Assembly (NCBI GenBank): GCA_026770025.1
Contig: JAMXDE010000060.1
Span: forward strand, 62,001-126,000
Length of the DNA stretch: 64,000 bases
Source of the DNA: Craspedostauros australis
Lineage: Eukaryota; Bacillariophyta; Bacillariophyceae; Mastogloiales; Achnanthaceae
Direction of reading: 5' to 3'
The notes below the pieces were generated by a model, which did no database searches, was not told the DNA's origin, and worked only from the letters and a program-made list of their open reading frames with translations. Below, one piece after another: positions 28,401 to 37,900 of the stretch. Made by a program: the position numbers and the translations under genes. How positions within the stretch are numbered: position 1 is the stretch's first letter; every line of letters begins with the position of its first letter.

Positions 28401-31382
28401 TCGGACAGCGATACAGATGACGATGACGATGGAAAATCTAAAACGTCCAACCTCAACCAATCTCACCACATCTCGGTGCTGCAAAAAGCGAGTCCACCAA
28501 CGGTGACGAAGAAGTCGCTTTTGGACGATTCGTCTGATGAAGATTCGGACAGTGATGATGAGGATGATGATGACAAAGCAAAGCCATCAAATCCCACCCA
28601 ATCGAATCAGGCCGCCGCAGCCACCAAGCCAACTCCGCCAGTAAAGAAGAAGTCATTTCTGGACGATTCATCAGCTGAGGACTCTGACAGCGACGACAGC
28701 GATAATGGCAAGGCCAAGCCCGTGGCCAAGGCATCGCCACCTGCGCCAGCACCAGCGAAAAAGAAGTCATTCCTTGATGACTCTTCTGATGAAGACTCCG
28801 ACAGCGACGATGAAAAGAAGGAGGCGCCGAAGAAGACATCAATGCATGGGAACACGAGTGGGCACTCTGCGAACCAATCAACATCTGCGTCAGTGTCGGC
28901 ATCAGCGTCGGCATCAGCGCAGCCCAAAAAGAAATCGTTCCTTGATGATTCATCAGACGACGATTCCGACAGCGATGATGATGATGATAAGGGACCAGCG
29001 AAGAAAGCAAATGCCGTAGCACCTCCAAAGAAGAAATCTTCGTTCCTGGACGATTCGTCAGATGATGACTCCGACAGTGATGATGAGAAGGAGGAGCCCA
29101 AGAAGACATCGGCTCATGGCATCAATGGCGGAACCACTGCAGGCAAGCCAACAGCAACACCAACAGCAACACAGCAGTCAGAACCCCCAAAGAAAAAATC
29201 GTCATTCTTGGATGGCTCCTCTGATGACGACTCTGACAGCGACGATGAAGAGTCGACACAGAAGGAAAAGAAGGCAGCGCCACCCAAAAAGAAGTCCTCG
29301 TTCCTGGACGATTCCTCTGACGACGATTCCGACAGCGATAGCGATAGTGACAGCGATGATGACAAAGCAAAAAGCAAAACCAAGGCCCCGGCAAAGGCAA
29401 CAACCCCTCCAGCAGCATCTCCAAAGGCGATACCTCCAGCTGCAGCCAAAAAGAAGAAATCTTTTCTGGATGACTCCTCTTCCGATGATTCTGATTCATC
29501 AGATGATTCGAGCAGCGACGGAGAGAAGAAGAACAAGAGCACAGCAAATGCCAATGCCAAACCCCAGACGACAACAAAGAAGGATGACTCAGACAATTCG
29601 TCATCGTACACGGAGGAAGTTATCGAAGATGATGATGACGACGAAGAAATTGTGGAGGAGATCATCGAGGAAGTGATCAAGGACACTCCCGTCAAGGCAA
29701 CAGCCGCACCGATCAAGAAAGACACGGGGATGGAAGATCATCAGAAGAAACAACAAACAGAGAAGGAGGCACAGAAGGCCAAGGAAAAGGCAGAGTGGGA
29801 TGCAGCGTTGATGGCACTGGCATCGGATGAAACCAAGGATCTACAGAAGACGAAGGAGAAGGAGGCTTCCGCCGAAGCGAAGAGGAAGAAGGACATAGAG
29901 GAACGAGCACGCAAGGATCTGGAAGCTTCTAAGGAGAAGGACAGTAGCAAGAAGAAGGACAAGCACCCGACAGCCGCACCGTCTCCCAAAACACCCAACA
30001 AAAAGCCTGTCGGTGGATCCAACAAAGATGCAAAGGATGCGAAGAGCAAAGCAAAAGGAAGGGGAAGCGAGAAAGACAAGGACAACGACAAGGACAAGGG
30101 AAGGCGTTCCAGCTCGGCCGCACCGAGGGGCGCACGTGGACGATCGAAGCCACCTGCACATCACGCTGGCAAGAGCAAGCGAGATCCCAGCAAGGGGCCC
30201 AAGAAGCGGGATAAGAGCGTCCCGAAGAAGGCCAATGATGATCCCAAGAAGGGCGCACGCAGTTCATCGAAGTCGCGCAGCGGGAAGAAGAAGGACGGTG
30301 ACTCCAAGGGATCCAAGAAGGACACCGTCCCACCGAAGCCTGTCGTTGCCAAAACGACAGCCGCTAAGGTTGAGAACGGCAAGGATTCGTCCTCGACGAA
30401 ACGTTCAAGATCAGCGCCAAAGAAAAAGGACAAGAAGGACGGTGACTCCAAGGGCTCCAAGAAGGATACAGTTCCGCCCAAGCCAGTCGTTGCCCCTGCT
30501 AACACCGCTAAAGCCGGCAGCGGCAAGGATTCCTCGTCGGCCAAACAGTCCCGATCAGCATCGAAACCAGAAGGCAAGCACAAGGAAAAGGATCCAAAAG
30601 TGGCAGCCAGGCATGGAAGGAAGGGACCGCCTGCGGCAGACAAGACGAATGGCCGCGGTCAGCTGCCGCCACGGTCACCAGCCAAAAAGTCGCAGAGAGG
30701 GCGTTCGCTTGGTCCGAAGATGAAGACGCCTTCTGGCAAGTCCAAGCGAGGCTCGAGCGTGAAGAAGCGGGGCAAAAGCGAGACGCCGACGGGCCACAGA
30801 GACAAGACGGACAGGCCTCAAAAAGGACCGACACCGCGCGGAATCCTCAAGGGCATGACGGTAAGTGCATTCCCTCCACCGACCCGCGTGCCGGTACAGT
30901 CCAGCAGGTCCCCTTCGATGCCCGCCAGAGGGAAGGGAACGATCTTCGCGAGGCCACGCAGCAGCCAAAAGCTGGTCGTCTCCCAAAAGAAGAAGACGGG
31001 CACCATGCACCAGCAAAGGATCGAGAAGAGCCTGAGCGACGATGATTCCTTCGGCGACATGGAAGACTTTGACGATGATTTCTCAGAGACTCTTGGATTC
31101 GGTGACTTTGCCGAAGATGGATCCATCATGACGAAGGGAAGCAGCCGGGGACGCACCAAGGGATCCACCATCGGGTCGCCGAAGATGATGTCCGGCGCGC
31201 GGACGAGCAAGAGGAACTTCTCAAAGACCAAGAAGCCGAAGGGCAGGCCGCCTTCGGGATCATCATCCGTTTCCTCGAAATCCAGGAAGGACAAGAAGTC
31301 ATCTAGGAAGATGAAGAAGCAGCCATCCGTGCGCATGGGATACAAATCCAGCAAGAAAGAACTCCTCAGCCAGTTGGGATGA
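25419..31382 (+). CDS. Nopp140-like Ser/Asp/Lys repeat protein with W-M-K-F motifs
   Basis: A 1987-residue uninterrupted frame without signal peptide. Four kinds of repeat occur in order. (1) Five widely spaced motifs of the form E-x-P-x-W-M/I-x-K/R-F/Y/L-x-x (residues about 61, 127, 250, 434 and 509; best copy PEWMKRFQQIG). (2) Five 31-residue units M-D-N-S-A-A-R-L-F-G-F-G-G-G (about 792-930). (3) Nine copies of K-K-K-S-F-L-D-D-S-S followed by acidic D-S-D-S-D-D runs (about 980-1375), separated by Ala/Pro/Lys/Thr linkers. (4) A very Lys-rich region (about 1480-1850) and a short acidic F-G-D-M-E-D-F-D-D-D-F block before a basic C-terminus. Alternation of acidic CK2-type serine clusters with basic Pro/Lys linkers is the design of Nopp140/SRP40 nucleolar chaperones, but the conserved SRP40 C-terminal domain is absent. 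Nucleolar or nuclear location is inferred; a silaffin-like role is unlikely without a signal peptide. Confidence 0.8.
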   Translation: MPYNSTKYGIQDYASDSDSDSDDSSSSDSSSSIDPSARGPAHTNAKAQSRSSRASSGNDGEPAWMSKFAKPTKRPTISPASTTVLTTSDNMAPHNHPTPKPGLSDSMRSMERSIDVVGSKSAYTPNEMPEWMTKFQQIGQKSDKEQVLEMSGSQRKSRSISIATPTTPRKPSIPSSINMPSPSWKKAARSPASITPPLSISVQLHQARPRSQSLSSSPAPSTTLLGTPKKKKIANGNIANGSLTDSPATDMPEWMKRFQQIGMTNETVLEASSDSTGALIMKKITKANPTGGPPVTTRPKSSARPQRRHSLSASSAPNSQFTSSKTVSHKPSSLVTSAPASPIAVMRPPIAASAPSSPIIVKSNLRTPGSAETRNAKLLSPSNPNLAATLAAKMGLPPLSPAKSVVLTTSISRSRNGLSHSIHKETQAYDNTNETPNWIKKLNRQKHQDHQRSMHHDDDTHDDGSSALSFDASTEEGYSITDEHIANGGHKHAHDHHHRVKPDGDSNSEVPEWMKRYQQMHLQKIVVFSAQGKAPQHVKQIRTASMLERAEQNTTDQDSAVEIQYETGASRRSKRHASSFDDTHSLAQSIRRSVYRESLNMSGVIKFDPPEKDHPPSTIVTKETGGSIGSLRDDYHDDNDNDRRRSASSQDYGSEAGSVSEIDDDDLMARSVDTNDDLLTNDTDDAAPNKPKGPASAVKDVQVTASPRNKEPVGLHNAEIDTSTPDIKHMWGQRIKTKKPGDATMMGFRMIREQQAKFAERLAQHKRAAALEDDNRSLEGDLNGGSSDSISMSNSAAALFGFAGGNGSNASMASPSKRASSSMDNSAARLFGFGGGNDSHSTAASPQKRGSSGMDNSAARLFGFGGGNDSHSTAASPQKRGSSGMDNSAARLFGFGGGNDSQSTAASPQKRSSSAMDNSAARLFGFGGGKSSSDDDDSDSDDGDNNKSASQKREPEGSVSPVPPPQNKLEPSPMHTRKLAVKKSFLDDSSDDSDSDSDTDDDDDGKSKTSNLNQSHHISVLQKASPPTVTKKSLLDDSSDEDSDSDDEDDDDKAKPSNPTQSNQAAAATKPTPPVKKKSFLDDSSAEDSDSDDSDNGKAKPVAKASPPAPAPAKKKSFLDDSSDEDSDSDDEKKEAPKKTSMHGNTSGHSANQSTSASVSASASASAQPKKKSFLDDSSDDDSDSDDDDDKGPAKKANAVAPPKKKSSFLDDSSDDDSDSDDEKEEPKKTSAHGINGGTTAGKPTATPTATQQSEPPKKKSSFLDGSSDDDSDSDDEESTQKEKKAAPPKKKSSFLDDSSDDDSDSDSDSDSDDDKAKSKTKAPAKATTPPAASPKAIPPAAAKKKKSFLDDSSSDDSDSSDDSSSDGEKKNKSTANANAKPQTTTKKDDSDNSSSYTEEVIEDDDDDEEIVEEIIEEVIKDTPVKATAAPIKKDTGMEDHQKKQQTEKEAQKAKEKAEWDAALMALASDETKDLQKTKEKEASAEAKRKKDIEERARKDLEASKEKDSSKKKDKHPTAAPSPKTPNKKPVGGSNKDAKDAKSKAKGRGSEKDKDNDKDKGRRSSSAAPRGARGRSKPPAHHAGKSKRDPSKGPKKRDKSVPKKANDDPKKGARSSSKSRSGKKKDGDSKGSKKDTVPPKPVVAKTTAAKVENGKDSSSTKRSRSAPKKKDKKDGDSKGSKKDTVPPKPVVAPANTAKAGSGKDSSSAKQSRSASKPEGKHKEKDPKVAARHGRKGPPAADKTNGRGQLPPRSPAKKSQRGRSLGPKMKTPSGKSKRGSSVKKRGKSETPTGHRDKTDRPQKGPTPRGILKGMTVSAFPPPTRVPVQSSRSPSMPARGKGTIFARPRSSQKLVVSQKKKTGTMHQQRIEKSLSDDDSFGDMEDFDDDFSETLGFGDFAEDGSIMTKGSSRGRTKGSTIGSPKMMSGARTSKRNFSKTKKPKGRPPSGSSSVSSKSRKDKKSSRKMKKQPSVRMGYKSSKKELLSQLG
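27792..28206 (+). repeat. In-frame 93-bp coding minisatellite (5 copies)
   Basis: Copies start at 27792, 27885, 27978, 28071 and 28164, an exact 93-bp period. The first is most diverged and the last is truncated. Each full copy encodes 31 residues ending in S-P-Q-K-R. Copies 2-4 are nearly identical at the DNA level, suggesting recent unequal exchange or slippage. Confidence 0.92.
28355..29540 (+). repeat. Nine interspersed K-K-K-S-F-L-D-D-S-S coding repeats
   Basis: Nine copies of a 10-residue basic-hydrophobic-acidic motif followed by variable-length Asp/Ser runs, with spacers of 25-60 residues. Spacing is irregular, unlike the preceding 93-bp array. Confidence 0.9.
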
Positions 31383-32316
31383 AGCTATGTTCCGATCCGA
31401 ATACGAACCCAATTGCGATTGCGATTGTAGTTGCAATGATGAATGTGATGGTGTCAGTGATGGTGTCAGTGGATGGATGGGAGAGTAACGCAGTCAGAAG
31501 CAGCGGCAGCGGTCATAAAATGCCATTCCTCCACTCTACACCCTGCTCGTAGGTATGCTGTCCCATCTCGCACCAACTTCCCATGATCGGCCCTCTGGTG
31601 CCTCATTTGCAGCTGTTCGTGTCGATGTTGGTGGTGATGTTAGTGGTGGCGGTTCGGTGGCGGTTCGGTGGGTCTCCAAAGGACCGAAGAGGTTGCATTT
31701 TCGATGTTGGCACCAAGAATGAGCCAGACTCGTGGGTGACCGATGCTGACCTCGGCGCGTCCGCAGATGACGCAAAAAGAAGGTGCATTTTTCATCATTG
31801 CGTTCTCTTCTTGTCGCTGCGACATGTTGTTGTTCGCTGTTCGCCACCAACTGTTCTCTTCCCGTTCAAAATGATTGGCTGAGAGGTCGCGGGAATGCGA
31901 CCGCGCGAATGTTCGAGGCGAAACAACACGAGATTGTGCTGTTCGAGGTCTGGCGGCGTGATGGAAAGTGATGGATTTGTTCTGCGGGGGCCTTCGCCCC
32001 AACCAGCGACAATCGTCAGTGTGATGTCTCTCTCCCGATGGTTCCTCCGATGCTTCTGGCAATTCTGCAATTCCATTGGCGGCATTGCCGCGTTCCTGAT
32101 TCTGCGGACGGTCCCATCTCAGCGCAGGACTAATCCCTCCTCACACAACAGCTCACAAATCCATCAACTGGGCATTCGATCAACCAACCATCGAGACGAC
32201 AGCACGAGTCAACCACTATCAGCCAATAAACGACTTCATCACCACACGCACACGCACACACGAAGAGCAGTATCGAAGCTCACACCACAACTACACACGC
32301 CTTTCATTGAACGACC
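31383..32316. other. Intergenic region upstream of the carbonic anhydrase gene
   Basis: 934 bp between two plus-strand genes; it should hold the promoter of the carbonic anhydrase gene. A short GATGGTGTCAGTGGATGG repeat is at about 31448-31475 and an ACACAC run at about 32240-32262 just before the start. No palindromic TGACGTCA element was found here. No gene is seen. Confidence 0.5.
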
Positions 32317-33749
32317 ATGACAGCAACAATACTGACAATCGCACAAGCAAGCCGATCGGCGCAAGGCGCTTTGTGCCGTTCGTTGGCCGGAGCAACAGCA
32401 AGCTCGTCGCAGGTGATGTGCTGCGCGACGACCCGTGCATTCTCAACGGCTACGTCGGAAGAGGCACGGGCATCGCCGTTCGTGATCGCACCACGACAGC
32501 CTTTCCACAGGATGCGACCGAGCCACGGCCTATCATCATCATTCCGAGCGCATTCAACATGCGGCTGCTCAAACCAGAATCCATGCGAGAAGCACAAGAT
32601 CCGGTCAATCGCAAGAACCGAGGCAGTCGAAGACGTGGGAGCAACAGCGTCGTCACCAGCCAGATTCGCCGCATCACTCGTCGCCGCAGCGTCGGCAACT
32701 ACGTCACCGGCGAAGCCGCGCACCGGCAGAGAGCAGCGAGCGCTGTCGACGTCCGTCGAGGCATTTCCAGACACCTTGCAACCAGGTGAGATCATCGAGA
32801 TGGTCCACTCCGCGTTTCCGGGTGCCATAGAAAGCTTCGAGTTGTCATCTCGGCTGCAGCGAATCCTTTCACTGTATGGGTACGACCTGCAGACGTCTTT
32901 GTTGGCAACCAGGTAAGTCATGTCGAGACGAGAGCAGAATAAGACCATGATACCATTCTGCAGCACGCTGCTCTATCATTCCTCGATGATCCACGCTGTA
33001 TGAGTGCTCTCTTTCGTTTTGCTCACCACCTCGTGCCCTCTCGCATACCTGCCTACTCGTACTCGAACTCGTACCATCCCCATGCCACAACATGCCATGG
33101 TTTCAACAACAGTCTTTGTTGTGACGAAGTGAACAGATCCTTGGAGGATGATCTGAAGATGAACTTCAATCAGAACTTCCACATGGGCGGCCTCGCAGGA
33201 TTTGCATTCGGAGGCGTGACATCGTTTGGCGCCATGGCGGCCCACATCCCGCAGAACGGACATTGCTTGATCGTGTACGGTCCACACGTGGGGATCGACG
33301 ACGACGGCCAGTTCGGCAAGGTGCATCGCCGAGGTCAAACGGAATCAGGCCCGTGCTGCGGATCTGCAACTGCGGCGGCAGAGTACGTATCCAACGTGCA
33401 CAGCGGCAAGCAGGATGTGAACTCGATTCCCACCCATTCGCCTCTCGACGCTCAGCAGGCTTGGGTGGATCACTGCTTGCTGCCGTACGCCGAGCGACTG
33501 GCGACTGCGCAGGATCCGGACATCGAACTTCCCAAGGCCCTATTCGAGTCGCAGGATGACCTGATGATGCAGATCGTGAAGGAGGGCGCGAAGAGCGTGG
33601 GTAACAAGGATGCGCTGATCGGTGTGCTTGGGGGCATTCAGGTCAACACCTCGATCCAGTCCCACGAGTACTTCCAGCCTTTGCGATTCGATTTACTGAA
33701 CGCAGATGGCGAGAAGGTCGATGATCTGTTGAAGGATCTGGTCTACTAG
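32317..33749 (+). CDS. Theta-class (LCIB-like) carbonic anhydrase, two exons, probable mitochondrial presequence
   Basis: Exon 1 is 32317-32912 and exon 2 33113-33749, giving 410 residues. Splicing joins L-L-A-T to S-L-C-C-D-E-V-N-R, the diagnostic LCIB block, in one frame. Matching blocks are G-G-L-A-G-F (224-229), F-G-A-M-A-A-H-I-P (237-245), Y-G-P-H-V-G (254-259) and G-P-C-C-G-S-A (278-284). LCIB-family enzymes use a beta-CA-like zinc site with two Cys and one His; likely candidates are C201/C202, H257 and C280/C281. They interconvert CO2 and bicarbonate and serve carbon concentration in algae and diatoms. The N-terminus is Ala/Ser/Arg-rich without acids and contains T-T-R-A-F-S at about 38-43, a textbook R-x-F/S mitochondrial cleavage site. 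There is no signal peptide with the A-S-A-F motif expected for diatom plastids. Residues 45-165 are a poorly conserved linker. Confidence 0.88.
32913..33112 (+). other. Spliceosomal intron (200 bp) in the carbonic anhydrase gene
   Basis: Starts GTAAGT and ends CAACAG. It is phase 2, and its removal fuses exon 1 with the LCIB core in frame. A 3' part of the intron is open in frame with exon 2, which could mislead gene callers into starting at an internal codon. Confidence 0.9.
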
Positions 33750-34541
33750 CGAGCACGTGTGCGAGCACAGAGTCTGGTACAGAGGGAGGGAGACAGTCCA
33801 GAAGGATACAACGCAGTCGACGTGCAGATACATACTTACACATACCCATGCATACCTACACATACCCACATAAGCTAATCAGTACGAGTAACCCCAAAAG
33901 TATTGGTCTGCCTTTCCGGAGCGACCTCCAACTACTCTTGGCGCGCCGTCTGGTTCCTTCCCACAGTGGTCGTACGAGTCGCGTCACAAAACCTGAAAAA
34001 TGGGCATATGAACCATAGTATATCGAATTAGAAAGACAATATCCAAACTATGGTATTTGAAATCCTGTGCGACCAAATTCTGTTTCAGTCGAGTCGCGGA
34101 GCTGTCAATGTGCTGCAGCTCAATCCAAACCAGACCTCCTCTTCAGATCCACTCTCTCCATAGATCGTCTGCGAATCGTTGCGACTACGTCGGGGTATGG
34201 GAGCTGCGCTGTGTTCAATCGATGCATTGTGCAGATGCAAATTCTCGTCCAAGCAGAATGGAAAGACTCTTGGATAGATGGGCAAGGCTGCCTGCGAAGG
34301 AAAGTGTTGCCGGAAGAAATGGAGCTCTCTTCAGGTGGTGGTTGGCGATTGGTGGACATCCACAACCACATTCAAGGCATGAAACAGAACACGAAGCGAA
34401 CGATCGTTGTTCCCGTTCCAAGAGCAGCACTTGGTTGGGAGTGGACGAGCAACTGCTGGCACCACGAAATGATCGGACAAGACACTTGCCTCATCCTGTT
34501 CTGGAGCGAAAATGTGAGGTGATTGAGCTGCGATGGCGAAG
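33750..34541. other. Intergenic region left of the first Copia insertion
   Basis: 3' flank of the carbonic anhydrase gene. It contains a short tandem ACACATACCCATGCATACCT-type repeat (about 33822-33875). No gene recognised. The last four bases (34538-34541, GAAG) are the left copy of the target-site duplication of the following element. Confidence 0.5.
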
Positions 34542-34835
34542 CGAATGATTCTGGCTTGCTTGCGTGCTCAGGACGCGAAATGAAGCACTCGCAGGCACAC
34601 AGATGACAGTCTTCTATTGCTTATTTGTTGTTGGTGTATTGCTGATACACTCCTTGTTGTGAACCAGATTGTGACCGCATGCCATGAATCCAACAAAGAC
34701 ACATGCTCTGTTTGTTTGTTTTTCCCTGTGTTGTTTCAGCCACAAACATTCCGCCTCGGTTGCTTGTGACTGTACGGTCATAGAATCTTTGACCAATACG
34801 AGCTACGCGACTCGTTTGACCCTAAAACTCGCTCT
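34542..34835 (-). repeat. 3' LTR of Copia copy 1
   Basis: 294 bp, identical to 40835-41128. Ends deduced from sharing between the two LTRs and from the target duplication. The termini are not the usual TG...CA. Confidence 0.88.
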
Positions 34836-34998
34836 GTCCCCTCGTTGAATTGGCATATGCTGGCTGTATGCCTGACCGCCATCTGTGCCTATACAACGCC
34901 CCTCATCGTTGTAGTATGCGCGCAGGAAAAACGGCATTTTGCCTCCCAAAAAACCTCGCGCGTTCGCTACCCTTCATGCAACTCCCCATGGCTATCTG

Positions 34999-37900
34999 TT
35001 AATACAGAAACCTACCCAAAAGCGTCTCCCGTTTTGGGGCCGCCATGGTCTTGGTGAACACATCTGCCAGATTGGTCAGTGTGTCCTCTTTCGCGACTCT
35101 AATGATCCCACTTGCCACAGCTTCCCTGCACCGGTGATATGATATGCTGTGATGCTTCTTGGAGAGTGTGGAGTGGGGTGTCGATGCATTCTTGTACACC
35201 GCTTCATTGTCACAGAACATATTGGTCGGTCCCTCCAACGGGACGCCAAACATCCTGAGTTTGTATCGTAGAGACGATACCATTTCCACAGCTTGCCGCA
35301 TTGCAGTGAACTCCGAACCAAACGTGGATGTTTCGACTGAGTTCTGTCGTTTGCTGTACCACATGACCGGCGCTCGATTCATGAAGATCAAGATGCCTGT
35401 CTGCGACCTGCGGGTTGCTTTGTCTGCTGCGTGACTGGCATCCACAAAGCAGTGGGTGGAAGCAACGTTTCCTCTGGGCTTGGGTGCATTTGTGGGTATC
35501 TGCTCTTCGGCGTCTCGGTAGAAATCTTCCCATTCAAACGATTGGAATCGATCCTCCGAAATCCTTGGGTGGTCTGGATCCATCAACATCGAGCGCTTGC
35601 TCGTGTTCTTGAGGTATCCAAAGATATGATACACCTGCTGTAGATGTCCCACCCTTGGCATCGCCAAGAACGAAGATAGGAGGGAGACCTCGAGCAAGAT
35701 GTCGACCCGTCCGATCTCGATCGCCCACCGCAGCACACCAATCAGCTCTTGGAATCGTTGTAGCCCATCTGCCTTGAGCTCTGCTGTAGTATCCTCAGCT
35801 GGATGATATCCAGATGTGAATGGTGTCTTGCATCCCGATGGTAGTCGCAGACCTTCTTCGGACAGCTTTGACTCCACGTTCTCGATAGCCGCCTTGCAGT
35901 ACTTCTCTGATGAAATGCGCCAGCACATGGTGCCGTTCTCGTTTGCCTTCTTGTCGAGCGATGCTCCAAGGTACATATCAGGTGGCTCGACTTTGTCCCC
36001 TTTCAGCTTGAACACAGCTGAGATATTGGATATGACTTGCTTGGGTTGATGGCTGATTGCCATCACATCGTCGACGTAGCACAGCACGATTTCATAGTAT
36101 TCGAATCCGTCTGGCTTTGCTGCTGGTCGTAGCCATACGTCAGGATCTGCCTGCGACGATCTGAATCCGCTATCATGCAGAACGCCGGCCAGTTTGGCTC
36201 TGAATGCGGCTCCGGATGACTTCAACCCGTAAAGCGCCTTCTTCACAAGCATGATCTTTCCTTCTTCAGCTGCGAATTCTGGTCCTGCTCTTGTCCAGAT
36301 TCTCTCGCGGCAATCTGCCGTGAGGTAGGCATTCTGAATGTCGCATGCCATGACATCCAGGTCGTTCATTGCCGCAATGGTCAATGCGATGCGAACCGAA
36401 TCTCTGGATACGACGGAGGAGTATGTGATCGATGATGGCGTGGATGTCTTGTGTCCCCCGGCGACCAGTCGGGCCTTGCGTCTGAAATTCTCGCCGAGCT
36501 TCACATCGAATATCAGGTGGCACTTGATCTCCTGGTATCCGTTGGGTATGTCAGATTGATCCCCCTCGAACACCTCGAATGCCGGCCTGACGTTCTTCAT
36601 CTCCTTCATGATCGAATCCCACCACAGGGTATTGCCGTTTTCACGGTCGACCTGCTTCGCTTCCTCCACCGACTTTGGCACGCGAACACCATACTTGTGA
36701 GTTCGAACCCAATACTTGGATTTGACCTTCGCGAGAATTCGCTTGCGCTTCTTCAACACGAAGGGAACCCACCAAGCAAATGCTGGCTCCATTGAAATGC
36801 GATTGTCCACTGCATACTCAGCCAGCTGTACTGGGTATGAGTCCTTGACATCCTTCAATGCATTCCACGTCGTGCTGCCGTCTTTCCACTGAATGAGAAT
36901 ATCCCACCCAATGGTTGTTTCACGGCGCCTCTTCACTCCATTCTTGGCAGTGATGAAGGCATTCTGCTGAGTGATGGCACTGGCATCCTTGCGATGATCG
37001 ATGATCTCATCGATAAGCACGTGCCGGTTGCCTTCTTCGTCAATCTGTGCGAATAAATTCTCCGCAATGACGTTTGCTGCCATGGATTGCCGGTGTCCGT
37101 CGCTGAACTCAACTTCGTACAACCGTGTATCCATGATTGGGTTGGTGGCCGCTGTCCCAATGGGTTTGCCGTCCTTGTCGCGAAGCCGCTTTGTGACGCG
37201 AGCGAATTCCGGATACTCTCCCCCGCGATCGATAGATAGCTCCATGTTGAGGTATCCATCGAACGTATCAGGGTCGAAAGCGTCATCGGCCTCCGCGACG
37301 TCCCCGTTGCTGAACGTGCGGGAGAACTCGGCCGCAAAGTCGGGATCGTCGTCATTCAGCTCGGCCCATGCGGAAAGCTGCGGCCTCCCTCCCGTGACCG
37401 CCAGCCGCTCCTCTTTGAAACGCCGAGCTATTGCAGCATCATATGCCACGAATTTCTCCTTGTGGGCATCGACACCCATCTCAACAGTGGTCACCCGCTG
37501 CACCGTAGTGCGCGCCATGGGAATGCCAGACGCTGGCAAAACCCAATATGACATCAACGATCCCGTCGTCCGTGCCACACCAAGGAATCGCCCCACCTGT
37601 ATTTCACCCAGCCCCGCGTTCGGCTTGAACCACACTCGATCGTAGAATCCAAAATCGAGGTACTCCGAAATGTCCGGCGTCTCGCCAGTCAACCGCTCAA
37701 TCGGTGTGCGTCCCTGTAAGCCTCCTGCATTGCTGGCTGTGCGCTGCATGATGGCAGCGAGGTGGGTCAACCCGTAGCTCCACAATCGTCTGGGACAGTT
37801 CGTCCTGAACATGACCCTGTACCACCGCCGTCTCAACTCCCGAATGACACCTTCCGCCGGGTTCTGGTTGTGCCGCTCAACTTCCGTGACATGCAACTGG

